DNA from: JBGLNJ01 sp964353405
GTDB lineage: Bacteria; Chloroflexota; Anaerolineae; Fen-1058
Reading direction: 5' to 3'
DNA: 10,080 nt
NCBI GenBank assembly: GCA_964353405.1
Contig: CAYGWJ010000465.1
Coordinates: 1-10,080, forward strand
Shown here in pieces: positions 1-6,489 of the stretch (its first letter is position 1; each line of letters begins with the position of its first letter). Position numbers and translations under genes: made by a program. Under the pieces are notes generated by a model. That model was not told where the DNA came from and did not search any database. It worked only from the letters and a program-made list of their open reading frames with translations.

Positions 1-46
1 AGAGCGCCGATCAGCCCATCGGGTTGGACCGTAGCTGGAAACACAG

Positions 47-75
47 TTGCGCATCGAGCCAGTCAATAGGATAAT
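47..75 (+). promoter_or_regulatory. Candidate sigma70-type promoter for the 109-2107 unit
   Basis: TTGCGC (47-52) and GATAAT (70-75) are separated by 17 bases. The start would fall around 82, leaving a leader of about 27 bases before the ATG at 109. The -35 matches only partly, so this is a reading of pattern and position, not proof. Confidence 0.4.
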
Positions 76-108
76 AGGGCCAGAGTCAACTCTTGTCATG
101 AGGATGGT

Positions 109-513
109 ATGGGCAGCAAAGGAGTGTTCGAAGGACTCGTCTTTGACGAATCAGGCCGGACGCTGGGCGTGACCACGGTCGGCGGCGAGGCGCAGTACGT
201 GATAGACGACGACGGCTTTCACCGGCACATTGACGCGGCCTCGGTTGACCGCCAGGTGCTCGCCGTGATTCAGGAGCAAATCAACACCAACAAGGATGTC
301 GTCGAAGAAGGCATGATGCGGATGCTCGATAACTATGACCTGTTCACCAAGGCCACGATTGACGCTTCGATCAAGAACATGGACCAGGTGCTGGAGCGCG
401 GCCTCCCCGACGACGCACGGCTGTGGATGGGCATGATGGGCTTTCGCATCGTCGTCAACCTGCATGGCGAAATGGTCAAGCTCGATATGCCGGGCGCGAC
501 GACGGACGAATAA
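109..513 (+). CDS. Conserved-looking small protein of unknown function
   Basis: This is a 134-residue soluble protein that I do not recognise as a named family. The first 45 residues look beta-rich (FEGLVFDESGRTLGVTTVGG, then QYVIDDDGFHRHID). The rest looks helical, with a methionine-rich stretch (GMMRML, then MGMMGF near residues 106-112). It has no signal peptide, membrane span or cysteine pair. The ATG at 109 is chosen because GAGGA (100-104) precedes it at short spacing and no in-frame start upstream fits better. Its stop lies 16 bases before the glucosidase start, which suggests co-transcription. Codon use and GC content match the glucosidase, so it is probably a real gene. Nothing in it indicates a role in sugar metabolism beyond its position. 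Confidence 0.75.
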   Translation: MGSKGVFEGLVFDESGRTLGVTTVGGEAQYVIDDDGFHRHIDAASVDRQVLAVIQEQINTNKDVVEEGMMRMLDNYDLFTKATIDASIKNMDQVLERGLPDDARLWMGMMGFRIVVNLHGEMVKLDMPGATTDE

Positions 514-529
514 CCGAGGAGAATCTTGC

Positions 530-2107
530 ATGACCCATTTCCAATCTCTCTGGTGGCGGGACGGCATCATCTACCAGATTTATCCGCGCAGCTTTGCCGA
601 TGCCAATGGCGATGGCGTGGGCGACCTGCCCGGCATCACGTCCAGGTTGGACTATTTGCGCTGGCTGGGCGTGGATGCCATCTGGCTCAGCCCGATCTAT
701 CCTTCGCCGATGGCCGACTTTGGCTACGACGTGAGTAACTATCACGACATTGATCCGGCCTTTGGCACGCTCGCCGATTTTGACCGCCTGGTCGCCGAGG
801 CGCACGCGCGCGATATCCACGTCGTGCTCGACATGGTGATGAACCACACGTCGAGCCAACATCCCTGGTTCGTCGAGTCACGTTCGAGCCGAGATAACCC
901 CAAGCGCGATTGGTACATCTGGCGGGACGGGCGCAATGGCGGCGAGCCCAACAACTGGGAAGCGGTCTTTGGCGGCAAGGCGTGGACATGGGACGAGCGC
1001 ACCGGGCAATATTATCTGCATCTGTTCCTGCCCGAACAGCCCGACCTCAACTGGCGCAATCCGGCCGTCAAAGAGGCCATGTTCGACGAGTGCTGCTTTT
1101 GGCTTGACCGAGGCGTGGACGGCTTTCGGCTCGACGTGGCGAACATGTTGGTCAAGGCCGAGGGTCTGCCTGATAACCCGCCCAGGTTGGGGTTGCGCGG
1201 CTATGATCGCCAGCGCCATCCCTACGAAATCAACCAGCCCGAAACACATGCGATCTGGCGCGAGTTCCGCCGCCGGCTGGACCTGTACCCCGAACGCATG
1301 GCGGTCGGCGAAGTGGAGCCGGAGGGCGCGGAGGGCTATTACGGCAACGGGCAAGACGAGCTGCAGCTTGTATTCAACTTTGGCCTGCTGCATCAAGGCT
1401 GGCACGCGCGCAGTTTCTACAACGTTGTGGCCGACTGGGAAGCCAGGCTGCCGTCCGCTGCCTGGCCGTGTTGGGTGTTGGGCAACCACGACGTGTCTCG
1501 CATCGCTGGGCGGTACGTGACCGGCTCATTGACCGAAGCGCGGCTGCGCGTCGCCGCGACGATGCTGCTCACGCTGCGCGGCACGCCGTTCATCTACTAT
1601 GGCGAAGAGATCGGCCTGCAGGAAGGCAGCCTCCCGCGCGCGGAATTAAAAGATCCGCCGGGCCGCAAGTACTGGCCGCTCTACAAAGGCCGCGATGGCT
1701 GCCGCACGCCGATGCAATGGGATGCGTCTCCGAACGCCGGATTCTCTGCCGGCAAGCCGTGGTTGCGCGTCAATCCCGATTACGGGCGATTGAACGTAGA
1801 GTCGCAGCGGGCCAATGACCAGTCGTTGCTCAGCTTTTACCGCCGGTTGATCGCGTTGCGGCGCGAGTCGCCTGCGCTGATGCGCGGGACGTATCGCTCG
1901 CCTTTGCGTCCCATAGACGTTTGGGCCTACGAGCGCGCCGCCGAGGGCCAGCGGATGCTCGTCGTGCTCAACTTTTTCTCGCGCCCGGCCGAGTTTCAAC
2001 TTCTTGGATCGTGGCGCGTCCGGCTGTCGTCCGCGGAACGGTTCGACTCGACGGTCTCTGGGGTGTTGAAGCTTGCCCCGAACGAAGCGGTGGTTCTGGA
2101 AGCCTAA
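530..2107 (+). CDS. GH13 alpha-glucosidase (oligo-1,6-glucosidase / alpha-glucosidase type)
   Basis: This 525-residue glycoside hydrolase family 13 enzyme should release glucose from the non-reducing ends of short alpha-glucans in the cytoplasm; there is no signal peptide. All GH13 signatures are present: WWRDGIIYQIYPRSF (8-22), a DANGDGVGD calcium-type loop (24-32), DMVMNHTS (region I, 101-108), GFRLDVAN with nucleophile Asp202 (region II), AVGEV with acid/base Glu261 (region III) and GNHD with Asp321 (region IV). GTPFIYYGEEIG and GCRTPMQWD are typical of alpha-glucosidases and trehalose-synthase relatives. Val203, next to the nucleophile, resembles alpha-1,6-acting enzymes, but this is only a weak guide to specificity. 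The frame is open from 464, but the ATG at 530 aligns with family N-termini and has GAGGAGA (516-522) seven bases upstream. A short beta-domain ends the protein. The length is normal for the family. Confidence 0.95.
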   Translation: MTHFQSLWWRDGIIYQIYPRSFADANGDGVGDLPGITSRLDYLRWLGVDAIWLSPIYPSPMADFGYDVSNYHDIDPAFGTLADFDRLVAEAHARDIHVVLDMVMNHTSSQHPWFVESRSSRDNPKRDWYIWRDGRNGGEPNNWEAVFGGKAWTWDERTGQYYLHLFLPEQPDLNWRNPAVKEAMFDECCFWLDRGVDGFRLDVANMLVKAEGLPDNPPRLGLRGYDRQRHPYEINQPETHAIWREFRRRLDLYPERMAVGEVEPEGAEGYYGNGQDELQLVFNFGLLHQGWHARSFYNVVADWEARLPSAAWPCWVLGNHDVSRIAGRYVTGSLTEARLRVAATMLLTLRGTPFIYYGEEIGLQEGSLPRAELKDPPGRKYWPLYKGRDGCRTPMQWDASPNAGFSAGKPWLRVNPDYGRLNVESQRANDQSLLSFYRRLIALRRESPALMRGTYRSPLRPIDVWAYERAAEGQRMLVVLNFFSRPAEFQLLGSWRVRLSSAERFDSTVSGVLKLAPNEAVVLEA

Positions 2108-2126
2108 GTCGCTCTTCTCAAACGAA

Positions 2127-2649
2127 ATGAACGCTGGCCAGTTTGTCAACCAACATTCGTACCTGATCTTTGGGTCCGTAGCTCTGGCGATTCTGGCGGT
2201 CATTTTGCAGGTCCGCCGAGCACGACGCGCGTGGCTGGTTTGGGGCGGGCTGAGTTTTATTCTGACTACTGAGTGGCCTGCCTTTCGATGAAACCTGTCG
2301 TGGACGGGTTGGAGCGAGAATGGAAAACAGGCAATACCGCAAAAGTCACTTTGGGCAAACACAAGATTATGTATAGCCTTGCTCGGACCCTTGTAAATCT
2401 TAGCTTTCACGGCACGCTGCAAGTGAGAGTAGCACGCCACTCCCAATAGGCGGGTGGTCGCAGAGTGAGTTTTGCGCTATTGCGAAAACAGGGCGTGTGA
2501 TCCGCGTAGACGTGCTATCGCCAGTCGGGCGCGAGTTTGGCAGTCGGCACGGCTTTCGTGCCACGCCGACGTTCGTCCTGCTCGATGGCCGGGGAAACGA
2601 GGTCAACCGGTGGGTCGGGCGACCACCGCTATTGAGTGAGTTAAAGTAG
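2127..2649 (+). pseudogene. Decayed membrane-anchored thioredoxin-like gene interrupted by a MITE-like element
   Basis: Three fragments make up one broken gene. The first (2127-2291, 54 residues) begins MNAGQFVNQHSYLIFGS and carries one membrane span (LIFGSVALAILAVILQ). It runs to a TGA right where the thioredoxin active site should be. The second (from ATG 2288, another frame) reads MKPVVDGLEREWKTG, the helix after a thioredoxin CxxC. The third (2497-2649) reads VIRVDVLSPVGREFG and then ATPTFVLLDGRGNEV, the cis-Pro and beta-4 region, ending WVGRPPLLSELK. The CxxC is missing: only one cysteine codon remains there (VACLSMKPVV), consistent with a small out-of-frame deletion. The gap between fragments two and three is a mobile element; its removal fuses them in frame as REWKTGRVIRVDV. 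The remnant ends 19 bases before the AhpD-like gene, so a redox operon is the likely ancestral state. Confidence 0.85.
2331..2483. mobile_element. 153-bp MITE-like non-autonomous element with 25-bp TIRs and 8-bp TSD
   Basis: The left end reads GCAATACCGCAAAAGTCACT from 2331. The reverse complement of the right end reads GCAATAGCGCAAAACTCACT from 2483 inward. The terminal inverted repeats match at 21 of 25 positions. The flanks are direct repeats GAAAACAG at 2323-2330 and 2484-2491, an 8-bp target-site duplication (9 bp if the shared G is counted). No meaningful ORF lies inside, so it would have to be moved by a transposase encoded elsewhere. Deleting the element and one duplication rejoins the thioredoxin frame exactly, which confirms the boundaries. 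I cannot name the parent IS family from the termini. Confidence 0.88.
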
Positions 2650-2668
2650 ACACGGAAGGAGTGCCATA

Positions 2669-3220
2669 ATGTCACGCATCTCACCGCTTCACCCGGACGA
2701 CGCGCCCGCCGAGGCGCAAGTCGTGCTGCAAGATTTCTTCAAGGCGCGCAACAGCGTGCCGAACATGTTCCGTACCTATGCCCGCCGTCCTGCGGCAATG
2801 AAGACTGCCTCCGATCACATGGCCACATTCTGGAACGACGAGACTACGGCGGACCCCAAGCTCAAAGAACTGCTCGCCGTACGTGTCTCCATTCTGAATG
2901 AATGTAAATACTGAGCAGCCAGTCACAGCGCCTTGGCAAGGCGCCACGGAGCCACGCAAGAAGACCTCGATGCGCTCAAGGCCCCCGAGACTTGGGATGC
3001 ATATTTCAAGCCGGCTGAAGCTGCTGCACTCCGATTGGCCGATGCGATTACGCTTGGCAACGGACATATCACCGATGATGTGTGGAATGCCGCGGCCGCT
3101 CACTATGACGAGGGTCAACTCATCGAACTCGTCGGCGTCATCGGTCTGTTCAACTATTTCAACCGCTTCAACAACGCACTTGAAATCGAGGTGACGCGGC
3201 CCGGCTGGCCGTCCAGGTAA
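2669..3220 (+). CDS. AhpD-like / carboxymuconolactone decarboxylase-family protein with in-frame UGA, candidate selenoprotein
   Basis: The frame gives 183 residues if the TGA at 2912-2914 is read through, a usual length for the peroxidase-related AhpD-like branch (PF02627). The core reads LKELLAVRVSILNECKY-[TGA]-AASHSALARRHGATQEDL. The family expects CxxCxxxH followed by A-R-x-x-G, so TGA sits exactly at the second redox cysteine (position 82; Cys79 is the first, His86 follows). Both sides stay in the same frame with undecayed family sequence, including the C-terminal VGVIGLFNYFNRFNNAL helix. AhpD-like selenoproteins are known, so selenocysteine (CxxU) is the favoured reading. The role would be thiol-based peroxide or alkyl-hydroperoxide reduction in the cytoplasm. 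AAGGAG (2656-2661) precedes the ATG by seven bases. The alternative is a single nonsense mutation (TGC to TGA) or a sequencing error, which would leave an 81-residue truncated product. Confidence 0.8.
2928..2944 (+). promoter_or_regulatory. Candidate bacterial SECIS hairpin downstream of the in-frame UGA
   Basis: GCGCCTT (2928-2934), loop GGC (2935-2937) and AAGGCGC (2938-2944) form a perfect 7-bp hairpin. The loop starts with GG, 20 bases after the UGA. Bacterial SECIS elements recognised by SelB lie just after the UGA, inside the coding region, with one or two G bases opening the apical loop. Spacing and loop fit. The loop is small and I see no clear lower stem or bulged U. The same bases encode Ser-Ala-Leu-Ala-Arg-Arg, so chance cannot be excluded. 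Confidence 0.5.
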
Positions 3221-3259
3221 GCCAAGCGTTAGAGTGAGGTAAGAAAACCTCGTAACGGA

Positions 3260-3290
3260 CCCCCGGCTTGTCGCTCAGGCCGGGGGTTTT
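3260..3290 (+). terminator. Rho-independent terminator after the AhpD-like gene
   Basis: CCCCCGGC (3260-3267) pairs with GCCGGGGG (3279-3286), followed by TTTT (3287-3290). An outer pairing, AGAAAACC (3242-3249) with GGTTTTCT (3285-3292), lies around it. It begins about 40 bases after the AhpD-like stop and closes that unit. Confidence 0.85.
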
Positions 3291-3315
3291 CTGTTGCAAA
3301 AGGTTCTGGCAGGTA

Positions 3316-3345
3316 TTGACGGCGGCGTGTTTTTGGGAGTATACT
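3316..3345 (+). promoter_or_regulatory. Promoter for the solute-binding protein gene
   Basis: TTGACG (3316-3321) and TATACT (3340-3345) are separated by 18 bases. The pair lies directly after the terminator at 3260-3290 and about 105 bases upstream of the ATG at 3451, leaving a leader of roughly 100 bases. The strong match to both hexamers makes this one of the two best promoters in the window. Confidence 0.65.
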
Positions 3346-3450
3346 GAATCTAGCCCCGGCCATCCTTGTTGCGAGTGTACCAGAAAAAACGGCCTGTGCG
3401 CCTGTCTGCCCTTGGCATCATCCGCCAATTCGCATTGAAGGGAGGACACC

Positions 3451-5562
3451 ATGAAAAGCCGATGGTTTGCAGCCACGTCAGCCATTTTCATCTCGACGGC
3501 AGCCTTGATGGGTTTGCTCTTCTTGGTAGGAAGAGCCAGTTCCGACACGTTTCGCGCCACGATGACCGTGACCGCACACCACTCTGAAACAGACCCCGTG
3601 GCCGTGCTAGCGAGCAGCACTCCCTTCACCCTTAACCTGAACCTCGGCCCAGGCGATCCGACGATTGACCCCGCGTTAGCTGTCGGGGGGCCGTCACGCT
3701 TCGTCGCCAGTCAACTGTTCCTGGGTCTGGTGCGATTGAACGATGACACGGGTGAGCCTCTCCCTGAATTGGCCACGTCATGGCAAATGTCGCCAGATGC
3801 GATGATATTCACCTTCACCTTGCGCAGCGGTTTGACCTGGACGGACGGCAATCCAGTGACAGCCTATGATGTGCGCTACGGCATCCTACGCAGTTTAGAC
3901 TTGGTTAGCAACCCCGATTCTGATTTCCCGCTCTTCTTGATTCAGAATGCCCAGGAATACTATGAGGGCACGATCACCGATACCGATCAAGTTGGCATTA
4001 CAGTCCTGGACTATACTCACATCCGCTTTAGCCTGAACCAGGCGGCAGCTTACTTCCCTGGCGCCCTGGCCGATCAGCCCACGGCCCGCACGATGCCACA
4101 GTGGGCTATTGAGGCTCAAGGTGTCCCTACCTGGACGCAACCCACCAACATTGTCACCAACGGCCCATACAGACTGATCGCCTGGGCACATGGCGTCTCG
4201 ATGACTCTGGAAAAGAACACCGGCTACTATGACGCAGCCAATATACAGATTGGCCGGGTGGCGTTGCAAATGCTAGACGACACTACGGCGTGGGGGATGT
4301 ACCAGGCTGGGCAACTGGATTCTGTGCGCGTGCCTGAAAGCGAATGGAGTGCCAATCTCAGCGACCCGCTTCGCCGACAAGAATTGCATTTCGCCTCACA
4401 GCCTGCCATCTCCCATTACGGCTTCAACACGGCCAAGGCCCCATTCACCAGCACGCTGGTGCGCAAGGCGTTCATCGCTGCTGTGAACCGGCAGGGGGTT
4501 ATTGATAATGTCAGGCGCTACGCCGAGCAGCCAGCGCTCACCTTCACTCCACCAGGCATCTGGGGTCACGTAGATGGCTTCGCCGAAGGTGTGGGCATCC
4601 CTTACAGCCCAACCCAGGCCAAGCAATGGCTAGTCGCAGCCGGCTACCCGAACGGTCAGGGCTTGCCACCTATCACTCTGATGTACGTCACGTCCACCCT
4701 CAACCAGTCTCTCGCTCAATATGTTCGCCAGAACTGGATAGACAACCTGGGTGTGTCGGTCACCCTATCGTACACGAACCCAAGCGACTACTACCGCCTC
4801 TTACGTATCGATCCGCCACAGATCTGGCGCCTGACATGTTTGCCCGGCGACTATGGCTACTATGATGCCTACGAGTTCCTGAATGTGTGCATCTACTGGT
4901 TTGGACGCACCCCGTATGGCAACTGGACTAACCTCACCTACGATGCCTTGCTCAACTTGGCAGCGCGAACTGCCGACCTGAACACGCGCAAGTCACTCTA
5001 TAGGCAGGCAGAGGAAATCCTTGTCGAGACCGATGCGGTGGAGTTGCCGCTCTACTACGGTGCAAACGGGATGGCAGCCAAGCCCTACCTGCAACGCACA
5101 TATGGCAGCGGCGGTTTTGGCGGGCACATCGCCGATTGGCGCATCACGCGCGTCATCACCTTGCCCGCCGTGACGACTGCAGACCCGCTGGTTGTAACCA
5201 CTGGCGACCGGTTGACTTTCACCGTGCTCTTGAGCAACACCGGCAATGCGACCACGTTGAGCACCGTGTTGACCAATCCTATCCCGTCGGGCGCGAACTA
5301 TCTCGCGGGCACCGCCTGGGCCAGCAGTGGCATCATCAGCGATGTGGGCGGGATCGCGTGGCGGGGCACGGTTGCTCCAGGGCAGACGATCACCGTGACG
5401 TTCGGCGTGAGCATCACTGCGCCGGCGGGAAGCGTCATCACCAACACAGCCACGATCAGCGATGGCGAGCTGGCTGCGCCAGTGATTGTCTCCACCGCGG
5501 TGATTGTAGAGTGGCCGCATCACATCTATCTGCCGGTGACGCTCAAAGGTTATGTGCGATAG
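3451..5562 (+). CDS. Secreted family-5 solute-binding protein (OppA/DppA-like) fused to a DUF11-type C-terminal domain
   Basis: This 703-residue extracytoplasmic protein starts with a signal peptide (MKSRWFAATS, hydrophobic 11-27, likely cleavage near ASS at 29-31) and no lipobox cysteine. Residues about 60-560 are an SBP_bac_5 domain of the peptide/nickel ABC-uptake type. Landmarks are DPTIDPALAV, LFLGLVRLNDDTGEPLPELATSW, FTFTLRSGLTWTDGNPVTAYDV, TNGPYRLIAW and LVRKAFIAAVNRQGV. Residues about 575-685 resemble DUF11 (GDRLTFTVLLSNTGNATT, then VAPGQTITVTF and ITNTATISDG). The tail HHIYLPVTLK (690-699) is the Y-L-P ending common in Chloroflexota secreted proteins. GGAGG (3441-3445) sets the start. 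No permease or ATPase genes lie nearby, so it is an orphan binding protein. The missing lipid anchor and added DUF11 tail suggest it is held at, or exported through, the surface in a different way. The ligand is unknown. Confidence 0.9.
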   Translation: MKSRWFAATSAIFISTAALMGLLFLVGRASSDTFRATMTVTAHHSETDPVAVLASSTPFTLNLNLGPGDPTIDPALAVGGPSRFVASQLFLGLVRLNDDTGEPLPELATSWQMSPDAMIFTFTLRSGLTWTDGNPVTAYDVRYGILRSLDLVSNPDSDFPLFLIQNAQEYYEGTITDTDQVGITVLDYTHIRFSLNQAAAYFPGALADQPTARTMPQWAIEAQGVPTWTQPTNIVTNGPYRLIAWAHGVSMTLEKNTGYYDAANIQIGRVALQMLDDTTAWGMYQAGQLDSVRVPESEWSANLSDPLRRQELHFASQPAISHYGFNTAKAPFTSTLVRKAFIAAVNRQGVIDNVRRYAEQPALTFTPPGIWGHVDGFAEGVGIPYSPTQAKQWLVAAGYPNGQGLPPITLMYVTSTLNQSLAQYVRQNWIDNLGVSVTLSYTNPSDYYRLLRIDPPQIWRLTCLPGDYGYYDAYEFLNVCIYWFGRTPYGNWTNLTYDALLNLAARTADLNTRKSLYRQAEEILVETDAVELPLYYGANGMAAKPYLQRTYGSGGFGGHIADWRITRVITLPAVTTADPLVVTTGDRLTFTVLLSNTGNATTLSTVLTNPIPSGANYLAGTAWASSGIISDVGGIAWRGTVAPGQTITVTFGVSITAPAGSVITNTATISDGELAAPVIVSTAVIVEWPHHIYLPVTLKGYVR

Positions 5563-5583
5563 AGGGCACATGATCAAGGTCAA

Positions 5584-5613
5584 CGCCCGGCCAATTTGGC
5601 CGGGCGCTGTTCT
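5584..5613 (+). terminator. Terminator hairpin after the solute-binding protein gene
   Basis: CGCCCGGCCA (5584-5593) and TGGCCGGGCG (5597-5606) form a perfect 10-bp stem with the 3-base loop ATT, followed by a weak U-rich run (CTGTTCT). It starts 21 bases after the stop at 5562 and separates that gene from the J-domain gene. Confidence 0.75.
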
Positions 5614-5634
5614 ATTTGAGGCAGTCGGGGTAAA

Positions 5635-6468
5635 ATGCCGACCATGAAACAGGCCGGCCCACTGAACGAATTGCGCGCGCTGCATGCAGAGATCGAACAG
5701 AAACAGGAAGCCGTCGCCCGGTTGGAGCAAGAGCGCACTGACCTGGAACTGGAGCTGGCGGCGTTCGAGGTGGCGTACGACGCCGAGGTCAAGCCGCTTC
5801 AGGATGAGCTGGATGCCGTCAATCGCCACATTGAAGAATACGAGGCGCGCCGCCAACTCGTGCGCCTCTACGGCAATCAACTCGGCCCGATACAGCTTGA
5901 AGCCGAGGTGGACTTGCGCCTGGGCAAAAGCTCAACCCCAACTCCGGCCCAAGCTGCTCCCGGCGCCTATGTCCGAGACAAGTGGGAGAACGCGCCTCCG
6001 GCGGTCATGGCGAACGCGGTGACCAGGTCTGAGCTCAAATCGCTCTACCGCGAGCTGGCCAAGCGCTTTCATCCCGACCTGGCCGCTGAAGGCCCAGAGC
6101 GCGAGGCGCACACGGCTCACATGGCCGAAATCAACGACGCCTACGCGCGCGGCGACCTGGCGTCACTGCGCCGCGCGGCCGCCGAATCCGGGTCACAACC
6201 CAAATTGCCGCCGACGCTGGCTGAGCTACTGGCTGAGCGTGACCGGCTCGACGCGCTCATCGTCAAACTCAGACAGGACATTGCCGGGTTGAACCGCGAT
6301 CCGCTGATGCTGCTCAAGATTGACGTGGCGCTCGCCCGCCATTCCGGCCGTGACCTGCTGGCTGAGATGGCGATTGCGGTGCACATCAAGCTGGTCGAGC
6401 GGCGCGGCACGCTGGAGCGTTTGATCACGCAATTCCGTGAATTGGTCGAGCAAGTTGGGCTGGCCTGA
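5635..6468 (+). CDS. J-domain (DnaJ-like) protein with flanking coiled coils
   Basis: This is a 277-residue cytoplasmic protein. Residues about 5-80 form a heptad-rich coiled coil (NELRALHAEIEQKQEAVARL and onward). An Ala/Pro-rich linker (about 100-125) leads to a J-domain at about 130-190 with SLYRELAKRFHPDL. The HPD tripeptide (His146-Pro147-Asp148) is the signature that stimulates DnaK-type Hsp70 ATPase activity. After it, AEINDAYARGDLASLRR matches the usual helix following the HPD loop. Residues about 200-277 are again helical with a second coiled coil. It lacks the Gly/Phe-rich and zinc-finger regions of true DnaJ, so it is a class-III type co-chaperone with an unknown client. GGGG (5627-5630) just precedes the ATG at 5635; a second ATG at 5644 is possible. 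The next gene starts 21 bases downstream, suggesting an operon. Confidence 0.85.
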   Translation: MPTMKQAGPLNELRALHAEIEQKQEAVARLEQERTDLELELAAFEVAYDAEVKPLQDELDAVNRHIEEYEARRQLVRLYGNQLGPIQLEAEVDLRLGKSSTPTPAQAAPGAYVRDKWENAPPAVMANAVTRSELKSLYRELAKRFHPDLAAEGPEREAHTAHMAEINDAYARGDLASLRRAAAESGSQPKLPPTLAELLAERDRLDALIVKLRQDIAGLNRDPLMLLKIDVALARHSGRDLLAEMAIAVHIKLVERRGTLERLITQFRELVEQVGLA

Positions 6469-6489
6469 GAACTTGTCTGAGACAAAACC

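Noticed and set aside
464..529. N-terminal extension of the glucosidase from the ATG at 464
   Set aside because: It overlaps the end of the preceding gene, lacks a ribosome site and adds residues not found in GH13 enzymes. The ATG at 530 has GAGGAGA and the family N-terminus.
878..1489. 203-codon open frame on the minus strand inside the glucosidase
   Set aside because: It lies opposite a well-supported GH13 gene, has no ribosome site or family motif, and GC-rich coding DNA commonly gives such antisense frames.
2669..2914. A stand-alone 81-residue protein
   Set aside because: It would end in the middle of the CxxC motif, and the rest of the family domain continues in the same frame. A read-through or recoded gene explains it better.
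2898..3194. 98-codon plus frame starting MNVNTEQPV
   Set aside because: It overlaps the AhpD-like gene in another frame. The family sequence lies in the frame of 2669-3220.
4993..5880. 295-codon minus-strand frame
   Set aside because: It spans the end of the binding-protein gene, the terminator and the start of the J-domain gene. It has no coherent protein signature.
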